A stretch of 64,000 nt of DNA. Origin: Planctomycetaceae bacterium. Lineage in GTDB: Bacteria; Planctomycetota; Planctomycetia; Planctomycetales; Planctomycetaceae. The notes under the pieces are model-generated. The model worked only from the letters and a program-made list of their open reading frames with translations. It ran no database searches and was not told where the DNA came from. Location of the stretch: the NCBI GenBank assembly GCA_020638955.1, contig JACKHO010000001.1, forward strand, positions 372,001 to 436,000. The letters are read 5' to 3'. How positions within the stretch are numbered: the stretch's first letter is position 1; each line of letters begins with the position of its first letter. The position numbers were made by a program, and so were the translations under genes. Below are positions 26,440 through 35,300 of this stretch, piece after piece.

Positions 26440-29400
26440 ATGAAATTCAATTGGCTGGACCTCATTAGGAACTGTTTCCGGCCCGGTCGGCGTAAAGTCG
26501 GCCGACGAGTCAGGTATTCAGGTGAACACCTGGAAGCCCGGCAGCTTTTGACCATGTTGGCTCCCGTCAGTGTCGCTGCCGGGACAACTCCCACGGAAGT
26601 GGAAATCCGTGACTTCAATGGCGACGGCATCAACGATATTGCGGAACTGAATTCGTCGGCTTCGACCCTCAGTATTCTGCTGGGCAATGGTGATGGAACT
26701 TTTCAGTCGCCCATCGATACGAGTTCGGGTGGCCGGGGTTCGACCATGGCGGTCACCGATTTCAACCACGACGGCTACCTCGACGTGGCGGTGAATCATG
26801 CCACGAAAATCGACGTGTTTCATGGTCGTGGCGACGGCTCGTTTGATTTGCCAAGCGTCTATTTTGTGGGCGCGACGGCCAATGACATTGAAGTTGGCGA
26901 CTTCAACGGCGACGGCTACGACGACATTGTTACCGCCAGCTTTTCGTACGGCGGAACCACGGAGTACTACCAGAACGATGGCTTCGGCCACTTCCCGACG
27001 CATCATAACAGTTCGATTGGGCCAACCGGGCTCCATGTCGAGATTGGCGATGTCGACGGTGACGGCTACGAAGACCTGGTGCAGTCGAGCGGCTCAGGGG
27101 TTGTCGCGGTATTGTCGGGCCAGGGGGATGGAACATTTCTGTCAAAGCAGTGGGTCGATTTTGGGGTGAGTCAGTGGGATATTGAAGTCGAGGACCTCAA
27201 CCATGACGGTCTCGCCGATTTGGTGTCGACCGACGGAAATGTCGTTTCGATTTACATGGGAAACGCAGCGGGCGTCTATGAAGTTGTGGCTCATCAATAC
27301 CAGGCAACAGGCGCTACGAAACTCAAGTTGGGGGATGTGAACAACGACGGTCACACCGACATCGCGACGAATGCCGGGCTGGTCATTCTCGGTCGCGGTG
27401 ATGGCAGCTTCTACGCGCCAACGGCATACGGCACCGCAACGGGTACAGAAATTACCCTGGGCGACATCAACGGCGATGACGTCCTCGACGCCGTCAGCTC
27501 AGCCCCAAGCGGTGCTGGCAGTGGTCTGGCGATTTCCTACAACGCCAATAACGATCGCGAACTCAATTCGACGGCGACGCATTTGCTCGTCTCCACGGTT
27601 GGCACCGCCACGGCGGGTACGCCATTTGCCGTAACAGTGACGGCACTGGACGAAGCGGGGAACATTGTTACGGACTTCCAGGGAACCGTGGGCATTAGCG
27701 GTGCCGCCGGAACCAATCCGGTTTCTTACACGTTCAGTCTGGCCGATGGTGGAGTCGCCACTGTGGCCAACGCCGCGACCATGTTCCAGGCGGGAACGGG
27801 TGAAGTTCTTGTCACCGCTCCGTTCCTGCTGGATTCCAGCGGATCGATTTCCGTGGTCGCCGCCGCACCTTCCCAGTTCCACATTGAAGGTCAGGCAAAT
27901 TCGATCGCTGGCGAAGACGCGAGTATTGTCGTCTCCGTCGTCGATGCCTGGGGAAATGGTGCGAGTGGATACACCGGAACCGTACACTTCACCAGCAGCG
28001 ACGCTCAGGCGGGACTGCCAGCCGACTACACGTTCGCCGCAGAAGATAACGGCGTCCACACCTTCCAGGTGAATTTGAAGACCGCCGGACTTCAGACCGT
28101 GACCGCCGTCGACACGACCAACCTCTCCTTCACTGGAACGACCGCTGGGACATTGGTTGATCCCGCGACCGCATCTGCCTTGTCGCTCTCAGGCGGAGGC
28201 GGATTCATTGGATCGAGTCACATTGTTACCGTGACCGCCCGCGATGCATTTGGTAACGCCGCGACGACATTCAGCGGCACAATTCATCTGTCGTCGTCCG
28301 ATCCAAATACCATCACGTCGGCCGATACGGAAATGGTCAACGGAGTAGGCTCGCTGTCGGTACAGCCCATGACATTGGGCGATCAAACTCTGACAGCCAC
28401 GCTGGTCAATGATCCGAGCATTTCCGGCACCGAAGTGATTAACGTCACGCCTGGCTGGGGGGCAACGTTTACCATGACGCCGCTCTCGACATCGGTCGTA
28501 GCCGGTCAAACACAAACAACCGACGTCACGATTTACGACGCGTTTGGAAACGTGTCCACGGTGTTCACTGGTTATGTCCAAATCTCAACGACCGACCCTC
28601 GTAATCCTGTCAGTTACGTCTACTTCAGTGCAGCGGACGCCGGACAAAAAACTGTTCCCGTCACACTGTACACGGCAGGCACTCAGGCCGTCACCATTTC
28701 GGATAAGCTCAATCCGGGGGCGGCTGTTTCGCAGGCAGGTATCGACGTGAGTCCCGGCAACGCGGCTTACTTGACCACCGCGCCACTGACAAGTGCGGTC
28801 GCAGGTACAACGCAGAACATGACCGTGACGCTGCGTGACATTTATGGCAACGTGGCCACGAATTATCGCGGCACGTTGCATATTTCGAGCGATGACGCCT
28901 CGGCCATTCTGCCTGCTGATTACACCTACACCGCTGCCGATGCAGGAGTCCATACCTTCGAGGTAACTCTCATTAGCGCCAGCAGTACTACGGTGGATAT
29001 CAGTGATGCCACGACCGGAGTTCTGATGTACCGTCAGACGGACATCCGAATTTCGCCCGCAGCCATGACCGGTTTCGTCGTCAAGGCAACCTCGGTTAGC
29101 AATATGACCGCTGGTGATACATTCACGGCCACCGTGAAAGCCGAAGATGCATACGGCAACACCATCACAAACTATCGTGGCACGGTCCTGCTGACATCCA
29201 CCGACAGTCAGGCGGACATGCCGTCGGAGTACACGTTTACCGCCTTAGATGCCGGCGAACATACGTTCGACATCACACTGAAGACCGTGGGGACGCACTC
29301 GGTCACCATTGGTGATGGCACGTTCACGTCGGAGTTGACCGGAATGACCATAAAGGTCGCGGCGTTCAGCAGGTTTTCGATGGTCACGTCCAGCGACGCC

Positions 29401-30264
29401 AATTCAGGCGTGAGCCAGGACCTCATCGTCACCGCGACCGACGCCTACGGCAATTCGATTGAAGACTACAGTGGCACCGTCCACTTCTCATCGAGCGATG
29501 CCTCGGCCGTGCTGCCGGAGGACTTCACTTTCGACAAGAAAGAGGCCGGACGTCACGTATTCAGTGTTACACTCAACACGCTGGGTACCCAGTCGATTTC
29601 CGTCACCGACGTCGATATGCCGACGATTTCTGCGACAGCAAGCGGCATTTCGGTAACGGCCCTGGCAACGAACGTCGCGAGCTTCTCGATTTCGGGTGGT
29701 TCGGCAACAGCCGGTACGACCCAGAACGTGACAGTGGCCGCACGCGACTCCAATGGCGACATCATCACGGGTTACACCGGAACGGTCTTCTTCAGCAGTA
29801 GCGATCAGCAGGCCGGACTTCCCGCCAGCTACACGTTCACCGCCGCTGATGCCGGGACGCATGTCTTCTCAGTGGTTCTGAAGACCGCTGGCAATCAGTC
29901 GCTGACCGTGACTGACTCCGCAGCAGGTGTTTCGTCCGTCGCGAACGTCAGCGTTGTACCTGGAGCTGCAACCCGGTTCGTACTCTCGGCACCGACGAAG
30001 GTGAACTCCGGTCGCGGCTTCCGGGTCACGCTGACCGTGTACGATGCCTATGGAAACGTCGCCACCAATTACACGGGCAAAGTCGAACTGACCAGCTCCG
30101 ATCCAAAGGGTGGCAAGACCAGCTACAGCTTCAGCACCAAAGATGCCGGCGTGCATGAATTCCGCTACACGCTCAGCACACTTGGCCAGCAGACGCTGTT
30201 CGTCAAAGACCTCAGTAACTCCTCACTGATTGGCTCGACAACGGTGAACGTCATTCCCAAGTAA
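26440..30264 (+). CDS. Giant LEPR-XLL surface protein: FG-GAP propeller plus nine Ig-like repeats
   Basis: ATG 26440 follows AAGGAAA; the open frame from 26353 is not used. The N-terminus is basic and then carries the planctomycete LEPR-XLL-type motif (GEHLEARQLLTML, about 28-40), linked to export of large surface proteins. Seven FG-GAP/VCBS units follow (about 48-365), each with a Ca-binding core such as DFNGDGINDI, DVDGDGYEDL or DVNNDGHTDI: a full seven-bladed propeller. Then come nine Ig-like repeats of about 95-100 aa with the core DAYGN-x(4-5)-Y-G-TV, then SSD and DAGVHTF. No anchor is seen at the C-terminus (TVNVIPK). A role in adhesion or surface layering is inferred. A strong terminator follows. 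Confidence 0.9.
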   Translation: MKFNWLDLIRNCFRPGRRKVGRRVRYSGEHLEARQLLTMLAPVSVAAGTTPTEVEIRDFNGDGINDIAELNSSASTLSILLGNGDGTFQSPIDTSSGGRGSTMAVTDFNHDGYLDVAVNHATKIDVFHGRGDGSFDLPSVYFVGATANDIEVGDFNGDGYDDIVTASFSYGGTTEYYQNDGFGHFPTHHNSSIGPTGLHVEIGDVDGDGYEDLVQSSGSGVVAVLSGQGDGTFLSKQWVDFGVSQWDIEVEDLNHDGLADLVSTDGNVVSIYMGNAAGVYEVVAHQYQATGATKLKLGDVNNDGHTDIATNAGLVILGRGDGSFYAPTAYGTATGTEITLGDINGDDVLDAVSSAPSGAGSGLAISYNANNDRELNSTATHLLVSTVGTATAGTPFAVTVTALDEAGNIVTDFQGTVGISGAAGTNPVSYTFSLADGGVATVANAATMFQAGTGEVLVTAPFLLDSSGSISVVAAAPSQFHIEGQANSIAGEDASIVVSVVDAWGNGASGYTGTVHFTSSDAQAGLPADYTFAAEDNGVHTFQVNLKTAGLQTVTAVDTTNLSFTGTTAGTLVDPATASALSLSGGGGFIGSSHIVTVTARDAFGNAATTFSGTIHLSSSDPNTITSADTEMVNGVGSLSVQPMTLGDQTLTATLVNDPSISGTEVINVTPGWGATFTMTPLSTSVVAGQTQTTDVTIYDAFGNVSTVFTGYVQISTTDPRNPVSYVYFSAADAGQKTVPVTLYTAGTQAVTISDKLNPGAAVSQAGIDVSPGNAAYLTTAPLTSAVAGTTQNMTVTLRDIYGNVATNYRGTLHISSDDASAILPADYTYTAADAGVHTFEVTLISASSTTVDISDATTGVLMYRQTDIRISPAAMTGFVVKATSVSNMTAGDTFTATVKAEDAYGNTITNYRGTVLLTSTDSQADMPSEYTFTALDAGEHTFDITLKTVGTHSVTIGDGTFTSELTGMTIKVAAFSRFSMVTSSDANSGVSQDLIVTATDAYGNSIEDYSGTVHFSSSDASAVLPEDFTFDKKEAGRHVFSVTLNTLGTQSISVTDVDMPTISATASGISVTALATNVASFSISGGSATAGTTQNVTVAARDSNGDIITGYTGTVFFSSSDQQAGLPASYTFTAADAGTHVFSVVLKTAGNQSLTVTDSAAGVSSVANVSVVPGAATRFVLSAPTKVNSGRGFRVTLTVYDAYGNVATNYTGKVELTSSDPKGGKTSYSFSTKDAGVHEFRYTLSTLGQQTLFVKDLSNSSLIGSTTVNVIPK

Positions 30265-30321
30265 GTTGATGTACGGTCCTGGTCAGTACGACGATGGACT
30301 GACCAACTGAATTACGTTTCC

Positions 30322-30369
30322 GTCCCCTCGTGCTGAAGAGAACTCTTCGGCACGAGGGGACATTTTTTT
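30322..30369 (+). terminator. Rho-independent terminator of the giant surface-protein gene
   Basis: A 19-bp stem (30322-30340 with 30343-30361, one T-G pair, two-base loop) is followed by seven T at 30363-30369, 58 bp after the stop codon. Classic intrinsic terminator. Confidence 0.93.
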
Positions 30370-30386
30370 GGATTTAAGCACAGAAT

Positions 30387-30417
30387 CATGCTCCCCCGGC
30401 TACGCGATGGGAGCATG
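30387..30417. repeat. Dispersed palindrome family C, copy 2
   Basis: Same CATGCTCCC / GGGAGCATG arms as copy 1, centre CCGGCTACGCGAT, and the same downstream TGTGCGCCC. Confidence 0.85.
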
Positions 30418-30442
30418 GCACAATGTGCGCCCAAATTCCCAA

Positions 30443-30940
30443 CTATCGCTTACGAATAAGAATTGAAACGGGGATGGTGGTTCCGTCTTCGCAGATGATA
30501 TCTGCGATAATCACGGTGTTGCCGTTTCGTTCGATGGTGGGCTGGGTGGCAGAATCTGACTTCTGCGGACGAAAGCGGATGGTGCCTTGGGGGATGGGAT
30601 CGGCGTCGGTCATGGTGATGTAGGACGTGGAGCCGGTACCGCTGGCGGTTTGCACCTTGAACTCCAGGCCTTTGCCGACTTTCCCTTCACCGAGAGAAAT
30701 GTTGTTGGTGGCAATGAGCTGCGCTGTGAATTCGCCCTCGATCTGGGAGGTCCATTCCAACTGCTTGGTGTGCTTCGATTTCGCAATTTGTAATACGACT
30801 TCATGAGACGCATCGGAATGCCCTGACAGCGTCACCTGCTGTTTGTCGGTCATGGTCACTGACATTGAGGTGCCCTGCCCTTCTGCAGCGAGACCGACTG
30901 TGGATGTGAGACCAATCAGGAAGGCAACGAAAACACGCAT
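30443..30940 (-). CDS. Small secreted protein, unknown
   Basis: 165 aa with a clear signal peptide (MRVFVAFLIGLTSTVGLAAE). The mature part is beta-rich and polar (SMSVTMTDKQQVTLSGHSDA, then GNTVIIADIICEDGTTIPVS), with a single Cys. I do not recognise a family. The upstream sequence reading into ATG 30940 contains CCTCCTTCGG on the plus strand, that is GGAGG on the coding strand, a good ribosome site. It is a single gene between the giant surface protein (convergent) and a WD40 gene. Confidence 0.72.
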   Translation of the reverse strand: MRVFVAFLIGLTSTVGLAAEGQGTSMSVTMTDKQQVTLSGHSDASHEVVLQIAKSKHTKQLEWTSQIEGEFTAQLIATNNISLGEGKVGKGLEFKVQTASGTGSTSYITMTDADPIPQGTIRFRPQKSDSATQPTIERNGNTVIIADIICEDGTTIPVSILIRKR

Positions 30941-31076
30941 GGCATTTCTCCGAAGGAGGTGAGGCTGGAAGCGACACCGCAGTGTTCGTCTGACTGTTTC
31001 AAATCTTGGCGTGAATTTCGCTTTTTCACCGAAAGAAATGCTATGTGGTATCGCTTTGGTGGAGTGCGAGTTGCGT

Positions 31077-32105
31077 TTATCTCAGCGGTAGATCCCAGAT
31101 GCGGATTTCACCGTCTGAGCTGCAGGCGGCGAGTTGTTGGCCGTTGGGGCTGTATGCGACTTCGTAAACGTAGTTTATTCCCTTGCTGACAAAGCCGAGA
31201 TGGTCGAGATGGGGGACATCGAGGGAAATAGTCTGACGCTGACTGGCGACGTCCCATTCGGCGAGATATGCGTCGCTCGTGCAAGCTGCAATTCGCTGAC
31301 CGTCCGGGCTGAATGTTACATCAAATCGCATACCTGGAATGTCAAACTTGGCAATCTGTTTGTCTGCTACGACATCCCAGACGGTAATAGCAGCTCCAGA
31401 CACAGCCAGTTGTGCGCTGTCGGGACTGAAGTCCAATCCGCGAATAACTCCCATGTCCTTTGCAATGGTCCGTCGCTGCTCGCCAGTGGTTGCGTCACAG
31501 ATTTGGACCGTTCCGTTGTAGGTCCCCAGCGCCAGCCACTTGTCGTCTGGACTGAAGGCAACGCTTTCCAGCCCTTGCCATTCGCGTGGCCCGGTAATCG
31601 AAAACGCCTCCTGGTCGCTAAAGATGTTCCACACATGCAGTGTGCGGTCGTCAACCCCCACCGAGGCAATGCGCGTGCCATTCGGAGAGAACGCGATATC
31701 CCGGACGTCACTTTGATTGGCGGTGAGTAACCGAAACTGCTGACCCGTTTCCACGTCCCAAATTCTTACAGTCCGGTCAGAGCTTCCGGAAGCAATCCAT
31801 TTTCCATGGACACTGAATTTGACAACGGTGATAGTATGTGTGTGCCCCTTCAGCGAGAACACCTGGTGCCCGTTGCTGGCGTTCCAAATCCGCAGAGTAT
31901 TGTCCTGGCCGCCAGACGCAATGAGGCTGCCATCGGGGCTGTATGCAATGCTGCGAACAGCGCTGCGACGGTGCGAAATGGTCAAATCAGGATCAATAGA
32001 ATTGTCCTGGGCAGAGAGTCGCGTCGAGAGTACTCCACTAAGCATGCACAGAACACCAAGGCCCATGGTGATCAACTGACGTACGGGAGAGAGTCGATGG
32101 CTCAT
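31077..32105 (-). CDS. Secreted WD40-repeat protein
   Basis: Signal peptide MSHRLSPVRQLITMGLGVLC, then seven WD40-type blades: SIAYSPDGSLIASGGQDNTL, VVKFSVHGKWIASGSSDRTV, DIAFSPNGTRIASVGVDDRT, SVAFSPDDKWLALGTYNGTV, GLDFSPDSAQLAVSGAAITV, DVTFSPDGQRIAACTSDAYL and EVAYSPNGQQLAACSSDGEI. One seven-bladed propeller fills the mature protein, a protein-interaction platform. ATG 32105 was chosen because the longer frame up to 32276 starts inside a dispersed repeat (family E) and translates it. No catalytic domain is present. The next gene upstream is the large kinase, also with WD40 blades. Confidence 0.85.
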   Translation of the reverse strand: MSHRLSPVRQLITMGLGVLCMLSGVLSTRLSAQDNSIDPDLTISHRRSAVRSIAYSPDGSLIASGGQDNTLRIWNASNGHQVFSLKGHTHTITVVKFSVHGKWIASGSSDRTVRIWDVETGQQFRLLTANQSDVRDIAFSPNGTRIASVGVDDRTLHVWNIFSDQEAFSITGPREWQGLESVAFSPDDKWLALGTYNGTVQICDATTGEQRRTIAKDMGVIRGLDFSPDSAQLAVSGAAITVWDVVADKQIAKFDIPGMRFDVTFSPDGQRIAACTSDAYLAEWDVASQRQTISLDVPHLDHLGFVSKGINYVYEVAYSPNGQQLAACSSDGEIRIWDLPLR

Positions 32106-32246
32106 GCTGACCTCTTTCTGCGTGGACTCAAGGCAAACTATTACGACAGGATGTCTATGGTACCAGTGTTGGGGAGGTTGGAGAAAACAAATTCCTGCTG
32201 TCTCAGGCTGATGGTGGCAGTTGGCAAGTTCGTTCAGCGTACGTGC

Positions 32247-32277
32247 CATGCCCAGGTCGCGAAGCAGCGTGGGCATG
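32247..32277 (-). repeat. Dispersed palindrome family E, copy 2
   Basis: CATGCCCAGGTCGCGAAGCA ... GTGGGCATG. Homology with the copies at 41632 and 41837 continues about 35 bases further on the complementary strand (GGCACG ... GAAC-TGCCA). Confidence 0.8.
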
Positions 32278-32301
32278 TTTTTCGTGATTGCAGCGTCAAC
32301 G

Positions 32302-32332
32302 CATGCTCCCCCTGTTGCGCGATGGGAGCATG
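32302..32332. repeat. Dispersed palindrome family C, copy 3
   Basis: CATGCTCCC / GGGAGCATG arms with centre CCTGTTGCGCGAT, ending 10 bp before the stop codon of the kinase gene. Confidence 0.85.
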
Positions 32333-32341
32333 GGACAATTC

Positions 32342-35300
32342 CTATTGCTGGGCCTCGTCCTCCTCAGTGGTTGCTCCGAATTCAGCAGAGTCAATGTGCC
32401 AGTGCCAGGTTACTTCAGAATCTTTTCCGTCCTTGGTGACAATCCAACGCGAAGTTCCGCTGACCATGCGGGGAATGCCTTGAGAGTCGATGTCCCATTT
32501 TTCAACGCGGCTTTCTACTGCCATTCCCTCGTCGGGAGTGTCGGGGTGAATCATCCGTGATCTGACGAGCGAAGGGACCCAGCGCTTTTGTTGGCCGTCA
32601 AACCCAAGTTGCATTTGAACGTGCGCTCCGTCACGTTTGGTTGTCCAATAGAGCCGAGGTGTCCACTTGATTCGCGGGTTGGACATATCCTGCTCGTATT
32701 TCATTTGGTCTGCATTCTTCTGCAATTCCTCTGGATGCAGTGGAGACTGGGGACTATGGCCTAACGGGAAGATGGAAGCGAAAGGTGAGTCTGGTGCATC
32801 AACAGAGTTTCGTCCGAGCCAGGCTGAGATTTCCGCTGGTTGCCCCTTCACGGTATAGCCAATAATTTTGTCACTCACTTGTTGGCCATCGAAGGTGTAG
32901 CGGCAGGTGAACTCCTGGGCACTGTGGGCGAAACCGAGTGAGTCGAGAACGGCCTCCTCCTGCCGTGTTGGCTTGGTCACCCAAACGCGGTACTGAATTA
33001 CACAATGCGTGTATTCGGCCTGGGCACGAGCAAAGGCCTTCAATGTGTCGCGAACCCCATTCTCGTTGATTGTGCTGGCGGTTAATCCCTGGTTGACAAA
33101 TGGATTATTGCCAATCGCGGGTGACTTGTAGGCCTTCGCGATGAACTTGCCATCGAGCCGCCATTCACACAGGATGTAGTCGAACTTGGCGGCGTACTCG
33201 AATGTGCGATGATTCCCGATACCTTCCTGGGACCAACCGACTGTGCGCGTCGGCGCAGAGAGAGCTATCAGCATGGCCTCCCCGCGTCGAATAATCGTCT
33301 CGGTACCAGACAGATAGACAGGACCATCACTTCGTAGTTCGGCTTCCTTTCGTCCCAGTTCGGTGAGCTTTAACTCTTTAATGCGGTCCAGATTGGCCAG
33401 TTGCTGTTTCAGCAGCAGCTGGTTCATGAGAGTTTGTGCCTGTTTCCACTCGACGTCGCCCGTGGTCAGGGACCGATGAATTGGTGAGCGATAAGCGGTC
33501 GCGGTAAGGGAACCGTCGGATTTCCACTCGAACAACACGAAGTTGAATGCTTCAAAGTCGGCGAGACCACCATCGGGCTTGAAACCGTCATGGTTCCAGG
33601 AGAACTCCAGGACCGGACGCGGAAGCTCCACAAGTGTGGTGTCGCCACGTCGTATGATGACTTCCCCTTGTTTACCGGTCACACGAATGGGGGCATCGGT
33701 CCCGACCTTCGTGCGATAGCGACCAAGTTGTTCAAGATGAAGAGACTCGACAACAGACTTGGCATTTGAAAACGACGCGGAGACCGTGGTGCGCGACTGG
33801 CCGAGTCGTAGTGCATCTGCATGAATGGGGTCGAGTTGTCGCGGTTTCTGGTAGGGGATCCACCACTTCACCTCTCCGTCCCGGCCTCCGCTCAGCAAAT
33901 AGTGTCCGTCGGGGCTGAATTTCAGAGCGGAAATCGCTTTCGTATGTCCGCCGTTGCTTTGTCGAATATTGATTGGCTCCGCGATTGGCACAATTCTCGC
34001 CGTATTCCCTGGGAGTTCATCTGGGAAGATATGGATCGTCGGGTCGTCGGCTTCTACTGCGTCAGCAGAAGCGAGGACAGTACCGTCCGCTGAGTAGGCA
34101 ACCATGCGGATTTGTTCCGCACCGCCGGGGAACTCGTGCGTCATGAATAGTTGCCGATCGACATGGAATCCATACACCCAGTTTTCTCGACCAATGGCCA
34201 GCCGCGTGCTGTCGGGCGACCAGGACAGGGACAGAATCAGTTCATCAGGTCGGGGTGGCAATGGTACGACCGTCATGGCCGGTGACGGCTTTGAGAAATC
34301 CCATAAGTAGACCTTGCCGTTGTCGGCTCCTACGGCGAGATTCTTTCCGTCAGGAGACCACACCGTTTTCAGAACGAGCATGTCTTCCTCAAATGGAAGT
34401 TCGCGCGATGGTTCTGGTTCCCAGCCCGGGAGCTTGAATTGGGCTGTGTTCCAGACAAACAGTTGCCATTCACTACTGGTGACGAGTCGCTTGCCATCGG
34501 GTGACCAGGCGACAGTGAACTGCAGGGCGTAAGGACTGGTGTCTGATTCTTGTGTTTGGAACAAGCGACGAAGCCACGGCCCCTCGGTGACGTCGGGCGT
34601 AATTTCAAAACAAAGCAACCCTTTGTCCAAGCTCGCACAGGCTAACATTGTTCCATCGGGAGAGAATGCCAAGTCTGTTGGTTGTCCGACGGAAACGCTT
34701 GCTACAGGTGTGTCCTTCGGCAGGCCGGAGCGACAGTCGTAGAGCAAGATGGAACCGAAGTCTGGCTCGGTCATTGTGGCACAGGCCAGCCAGTTACCGT
34801 CCGGCGAGACATCCAATGCCGTAATCGTGGGCGCATCTCCCGCGAAACCGTTCTGTCGAGACTCTTCGTCGACCGGGAGTTTTAGAGAATGAACTGGTGC
34901 TTCTGGCGGCAGGTTGGGCTGCGGAATTCCGGCTGCGTCTTCATTCATTGGCTGGAATGTCGCCGAGACGAGAGGAAAGCCGCGTCGGTCGGCTTCTTCC
35001 AGGGGATCGACGCCGGGATCTAATCGCGATGAGACAACGGTTTCCAACACGCCCGTTTCTTCGTCGTTATTACCTCGTGTGAGGTACACGACTTTGGTCA
35101 GTGCGTTGCCTTTTTGGACGTAGTCGAAGTCTTCTTGCGTCACGTTGACGGCAATCCGGCGGCCTTCCAGACACATCCAAATTCCCTCCTCGATTTCACC
35201 GCATTCGAGCCGCACAGACATGCGAATGCGGTGGTTCTTGGCGTCAACGAGTGGCACGTTGGCGGCGCCGGAAATGTTGTCCACGCAAAAGGGGCCAATG

